A stretch of 64,000 bases of DNA from Alphaproteobacteria bacterium (GTDB lineage: Bacteria; Pseudomonadota; Alphaproteobacteria; UBA6615). Position 1 is the stretch's first letter, and each line of letters begins with the position of its first letter. Where the stretch lies: positions 55,378 to 119,377 of the forward strand of contig JANQOE010000128.1 of NCBI GenBank assembly GCA_028279245.1, in the 5' to 3' direction. The position numbers and the translations under genes are program-made. The notes beneath the pieces were generated by a model that searched no databases, was not told the origin of the DNA, and was given only the letters and a program-made list of their open reading frames with translations. Below, in pieces: positions 60,429 through 64,000 of this stretch.

Positions 60429-62489
60429 ATGCCGAAACTGACCATCGACGGCACGGAAATCGAGGTCGATGCCGGGCTGACCGTGCTCCAGGCTTGTGAA
60501 CTCGCCGGTAAGGAGATTCCCCGGTTCTGCTATCACGAACGCCTGTCGATCGCCGGCAACTGCCGTATGTGCCTGGTCGAAATGGAGCGCGCGCCGAAAC
60601 CTATCGCCTCCTGCGCCATGCCGATCGGCGAGGGCATGGTCATCCGCACCGACACCGACACGGTGAAGAAAGCCCGCAACGGGGTGATGGAGTTCCTGCT
60701 GATCAACCATCCGCTCGACTGCCCGATCTGCGATCAGGGCGGCGAGTGCGATCTGCAGGACCAGGCCATGGCCTACGGGTTCGACCGGTCGCGTTACCAA
60801 GAAAACAAGCGGGCGGTCGAAGACAAGCATATGGGGCCGCTGATCAAGACGATCATGACCCGCTGCATCCACTGCACCCGTTGTGTGCGCTTTGCGACCG
60901 AAGTGGCGGGCGTTCCCGAACTCGGCTTGCTCGGCCGAGGCGAGAAGGCGGAGATCACCACCTATCTCGAAAAGTCGCTCGACTCCGAACTCAGCGCCAA
61001 CGTCATCGATCTGTGCCCGGTCGGTGCGCTCACGTCGAAGCCTTACGCCTTCGTCGCCCGGCCCTGGGAGCTGTCGAAGACGGAAAGCGTCGATGTGCTC
61101 GACGCCGTCGGCAGCGCCATCCGGGTCGATGCCCGCGGCACCGAGGTCCTACGGATACTCCCCCGACTCAATGAGCCGGTGAACGAGGAGTGGCTCAGCG
61201 ACAAGGGCCGCTATGCTTGCGACGGGCTGCGTCGGCAGCGTCTCGATCGGCCCTATGTGCGCCGCGACGGCAAACTGCAGCCCGCCAGTTGGGACGAGGC
61301 CTTCGCTGCAATCCGCGACCGTGTTCAAGGCGTGCAGGGCAGCCGTATCGCCGCCATCGCCGGTGACCAGTGCGACGCGGAGTCGATGCTGGCGCTGAAA
61401 GAGCTGATGACACGGCTGGGGTCGCCGAACGTCGATTGCCGTCAGGACGGTGCAAAGCTGAACCCGGCGGTCCGTGCCAGCTATCTGCTGAACTCCACCA
61501 TCGCCGGTTTGGAAGATATCGACGCCGTTTTATTGGTCGGCACCAATCCCCGCTGGGAAGCGCCCCTAGTCAACACGCGGCTGCGCAAGGCCTGGCTCCA
61601 CAACGGTCTGCGCGCCGGTATCATCGGCCAGCAGTTGGATCTCACCTATCCGGCCGAGTATCTCGGTGCCGGACCGGATACGCTGACAGCCGTCGCCCGC
61701 AGCGCGCATCCGTTTGCGGATACGCTGCGGCAGGCGGACAAAGCCGCGATCATCGTCGGCATGGGCGCCTTGGCCAGGCCTGACGGCGAGGCGGTGCTAG
61801 GCACGGCCCGCGATCTGGCCCAGGCGGTCGGTGCCGTGCGGCAAGACTGGAACGGTTTCAACATCCTGCATACGGCGGCGGCGCGGGTCGGCGCCCTCGA
61901 CCTCGGCTTCGTTCCGGGACCGTCGGGGCGCGACACAGCGCAGATCCTCTCTGGCGCCAGCAATGGCGAGATCGACGTCGTCTACCTGCTGGGCGCCGAC
62001 GAGATCCATCACAGCCATTTCGGCAAGGCCTTCGTCATCTATCAGGGACACCACGGCGATGCCGGCGCTCACCGGGCCGATGTGATCCTGCCCGGCGCGG
62101 CGTACACCGAAAAGAACGGCACCTACGTCAACACCGAGGGGCGCGTCCAACTCGGCCGGCGCGCCGCCCAACCGGTCGGCGATGCCCGCGAAGACTGGAC
62201 AATCATTCGGGCGCTTTCAGACGTGCTCGGCCAGTCCATCGGGTTTGCTTCCCTGGCCGACGTGCGGAAACGCCTGGTCGAAGTGAACCCGGTCTTCGAC
62301 GAGGTAGGTGAGGTCACTGGGGCGGAATGGACCGATTTTGGCGGTGGTCAGGTGACCGACGCACCATTCGAATTGCCCATCGCCAACTACTACCAGACCG
62401 ACCCGATCAGCCGCGCTTCGGAAACCATGGCGGCCTGTACGCGGGACTTTGCCCAGGCGGACACGGCGAGGACCGGCACCGATGGCTGA
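60429..62489 (+). CDS. nuoG: NADH-quinone oxidoreductase subunit G
   Basis: A 686-residue iron-sulfur subunit. The N-terminal 2Fe-2S site uses Cys34, Cys45, Cys48 and Cys62. The next cluster has His94, Cys98, Cys101 and Cys107 ([18 protein letters not shown]). The third has Cys146, Cys149, Cys152 and the Cys in IDLCPVGAL. The remaining ~450 residues are the molybdopterin-oxidoreductase-like domain that no longer binds Mo, with a [24 protein letters not shown] segment ([19 protein letters not shown]). Its stop overlaps nuoH by 8 bp. Confidence 0.95.
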   Translation: MPKLTIDGTEIEVDAGLTVLQACELAGKEIPRFCYHERLSIAGNCRMCLVEMERAPKPIASCAMPIGEGMVIRTDTDTVKKARNGVMEFLLINHPLDCPICDQGGECDLQDQAMAYGFDRSRYQENKRAVEDKHMGPLIKTIMTRCIHCTRCVRFATEVAGVPELGLLGRGEKAEITTYLEKSLDSELSANVIDLCPVGALTSKPYAFVARPWELSKTESVDVLDAVGSAIRVDARGTEVLRILPRLNEPVNEEWLSDKGRYACDGLRRQRLDRPYVRRDGKLQPASWDEAFAAIRDRVQGVQGSRIAAIAGDQCDAESMLALKELMTRLGSPNVDCRQDGAKLNPAVRASYLLNSTIAGLEDIDAVLLVGTNPRWEAPLVNTRLRKAWLHNGLRAGIIGQQLDLTYPAEYLGAGPDTLTAVARSAHPFADTLRQADKAAIIVGMGALARPDGEAVLGTARDLAQAVGAVRQDWNGFNILHTAAARVGALDLGFVPGPSGRDTAQILSGASNGEIDVVYLLGADEIHHSHFGKAFVIYQGHHGDAGAHRADVILPGAAYTEKNGTYVNTEGRVQLGRRAAQPVGDAREDWTIIRALSDVLGQSIGFASLADVRKRLVEVNPVFDEVGEVTGAEWTDFGGGQVTDAPFELPIANYYQTDPISRASETMAACTRDFAQADTARTGTDG

Positions 62490-63492
62490 GTTCTGGACCG
62501 GCTACGCCTGGCCGACGATCGTCATCGTCTTCTACATCCTGCTGATTGTCGTCCCGCTGCTGGGGGCGGTCGCCTACCTGACCTATGCGGAACGCAAGGT
62601 CATTGCCGCCATGCAACTCCGCATGGGACCGAACGTCGTCGGACCATTTGGTTTGCTGCAGCCGATCGCCGACGGCGTGAAGCTGATGTTCAAGGAGACG
62701 GTGATACCGACCGGCGCCAACCGTGTGGTCTTCATCATCGCGCCGGTCATCACCTTCACCTTAGCGCTGATTGGCTGGGCGGTGATCCCGTTCGACGAAG
62801 GCTGGGTACTCGCCGATATCAACGTCGGCATCCTCTACCTGTTCGCCATCAGCTCCCTCGGCGTCTACGGCATTATCATGGCCGGCTGGGCCTCGAACTC
62901 GAAGTATCCGTTCCTCGGCGCCCTGCGTTCGGCGGCACAGATGGTGTCCTACGAAGTCTCCATCGGCTTCGTCATCATCACCGTCTTACTGGCGGTCGGC
63001 TCGCTGAACCTGTCGGATGTCGTGCGGGCGCAGGAAAACCTGTGGTTCTTCATTCCGCTGTTCCCGATGTTCGTCGTCTTCGTGGTCTCGGCCCTCGCCG
63101 AAACCAACCGCTCGCCATTCGACCTGCCGGAGGCCGAGGCCGAGTTGGTGTCCGGCTACAACGTCGAATACTCGTCGATGACCTTCGCGCTCTTCATGTT
63201 GGGCGAATACGCCAACATGATCCTGATGAGCGGCATGACGGTGGTGTTGTTCCTCGGTGGCTGGCTGCCGCCCTTCGATATCGCCCCGTTCAACTGGATC
63301 CCCGGCGTCATTTGGTTCGCCGTGAAGGTCGCGTTTGTCCTGTTCATCTTTCTCTGGGTGCGCGCCACCGTGCCGCGGTACCGCTACGACCAACTCATGC
63401 GCCTGGGCTGGAAGGTCTTCCTGCCGTTCTCGTTGTTCTGGGTGGTTCTGACGGCCGGCGCACTGATCGCGTTCGACTGGCTGCCGGAGTAG
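62482..63492 (+). CDS. nuoH: NADH-quinone oxidoreductase subunit H
   Basis: A 336-residue membrane subunit joining the proton-pumping arm to the quinone chamber. About eight helices are seen. [37 protein letters not shown] (in parts) and [21 protein letters not shown] are invariant family segments, with the Glu-rich quinone-side loop intact. The start ATG 62482 is inside the nuoG end; an upstream in-frame ATG 62449 is less likely. nuoI starts 6 bp after the stop. Confidence 0.96.
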   Translation: MAEFWTGYAWPTIVIVFYILLIVVPLLGAVAYLTYAERKVIAAMQLRMGPNVVGPFGLLQPIADGVKLMFKETVIPTGANRVVFIIAPVITFTLALIGWAVIPFDEGWVLADINVGILYLFAISSLGVYGIIMAGWASNSKYPFLGALRSAAQMVSYEVSIGFVIITVLLAVGSLNLSDVVRAQENLWFFIPLFPMFVVFVVSALAETNRSPFDLPEAEAELVSGYNVEYSSMTFALFMLGEYANMILMSGMTVVLFLGGWLPPFDIAPFNWIPGVIWFAVKVAFVLFIFLWVRATVPRYRYDQLMRLGWKVFLPFSLFWVVLTAGALIAFDWLPE

Positions 63493-63498
63493 GTCGAT

Positions 63499-63987
63499 AT
63501 GGCATTTGTTGATCGATCCGCACGCGCCTTGTTGCTGGCGGAGATCGTGCGCGGCCTCGCACTGACCTTCCGCTACATGTTCCGCCGCCGGGTCACCTTG
63601 AACTACCCCTACGAGAAGGGGCCGATCAGCCCGCGCTTCCGTGGCGAACATGCGTTGCGGCGCTATCCGAATGGCGAGGAGCGCTGCATCGCCTGCAAGC
63701 TCTGCGAGGCCATTTGCCCCGCCCAGGCGATTACCATCGAAGCCGAACCGCGCGACGATGGCAGCCGCCGCACGACGCGCTACGACATCGACATGACGAA
63801 GTGCATCTACTGCGGCTTCTGCCAGGAGGCCTGCCCAGTCGATGCCATCGTCGAGGGTCCGAATTTCGAGTTCGCGACCGAGACCCGGGAAGAGCTGATG
63901 TACAACAAGGATAAGCTCCTGGCGAACGGCGACAGGTGGGAGGAGGAGATCGCCTTGGCGCTCGAATCCGACGCGCCATACCGCTAA
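63499..63987 (+). CDS. nuoI: NADH-quinone oxidoreductase subunit I
   Basis: A 162-residue subunit with two 4Fe-4S clusters (N6a, N6b). Ligands are Cys63, 66, 69, 73 ([12 protein letters not shown]) and Cys102, 105, 108, 112 ([12 protein letters not shown]). The N-terminal amphipathic part ([20 protein letters not shown]) anchors it to the membrane arm. It is complete, ending 13 bp before the window edge; nuoJ would be expected next. Confidence 0.96.
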   Translation: MAFVDRSARALLLAEIVRGLALTFRYMFRRRVTLNYPYEKGPISPRFRGEHALRRYPNGEERCIACKLCEAICPAQAITIEAEPRDDGSRRTTRYDIDMTKCIYCGFCQEACPVDAIVEGPNFEFATETREELMYNKDKLLANGDRWEEEIALALESDAPYR

Positions 63988-64000
63988 GCCGCACGGGGGA

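Noticed and set aside
59661..60872. Long minus-strand open frame (about 400 codons) opposite nuoF/nuoG
   Set aside because: It is the complement of two clear genes with intact cluster-ligand motifs; high GC keeps antisense frames open, and the text has no family features.

Overview
The window reads as a stretch of chromosome from a GC-rich alphaproteobacterium, probably of the Rhodospirillales type. The grounds are a complete-looking nuoABCDEFGHI run in the alphaproteobacterial order, a GAAC-N7-GAAC LexA-type box upstream of ku, a Ku/LigD end-joining pair, many GTG/TTG starts and many stop/start overlaps. The genus cannot be named from sequence reading alone. No phage, insertion sequence or CRISPR array was seen. 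One tRNA gene (Asp) is present.

Layout. 1-2.2 kb: a cyanophycin-synthetase-like ATP-grasp gene cut by the window edge, an RraA-like gene and a truncated SLC13 transporter remnant. 2.3-7.2 kb: a spermidine/putrescine-type ABC operon (ATPase, binding protein, two permeases) with a perfect 17-bp palindrome in front of it. 7.2-12.4 kb: small sensory and repair genes, including a PAS_5 protein, a YdcF-like protein, a cNMP/FHA-like protein, an AlkC-type glycosylase and a GNAT enzyme. 12.4-18.1 kb: an ABC operon in the order binding protein-permease-permease-ATPase-glycerophosphodiesterase, matching ugpBAECQ and preceded by an excellent PhoB box. This suggests phosphate-starvation scavenging of glycerophosphodiesters or glycerol phosphate.

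18.3-26 kb: a three-PAS histidine kinase coupled to a cupin, an AhpD-like/FAD-oxidoreductase pair, bioY with a second RraA-like gene, a DUF427 gene, a mini-operon of tiny membrane and lipoproteins, and a pentapeptide-repeat protein. 26-36 kb: surface-glycan-type genes (a GT-A-like/Sel1 protein, a sulfotransferase and a double GT-B glycosyltransferase), then a histidine kinase with its own periplasmic binding protein, and Sel1 proteins. 36-40 kb: a DUF1194 VWA protein, a GGDEF diguanylate cyclase with a 22-bp palindrome upstream, and a LamG/VanZ-like membrane protein. 39.9-44.6 kb: a double-strand-break repair island of ligD, ku and a BRCT-HTH-TPR gene that has no ordinary start codon and lies in the same frame as ku.

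44.6-50 kb: an FkbM methyltransferase, a PhnD-like binding protein overlapping a histidine kinase, an alkyltransferase-like protein and a membrane sulfatase-fold transferase. 50-55.6 kb: tRNA-Asp, a lower-GC orphan gene, a lone molybdopterin hydroxylase large subunit, an SDR enzyme and a PhoD-like phosphatase. 55.8-64 kb: nuoA to nuoI, tightly overlapping, for respiratory complex I.

The themes are periplasmic sensing (three histidine kinases, two paired with solute-binding proteins, none with a response regulator nearby), phosphate scavenging, DNA repair and cell-surface glycan modification. The least explained parts are the Ku-BRCT junction, the split binding-protein/kinase modules, the mini-lipoprotein operon and the 26-30.6 kb glycan cluster.
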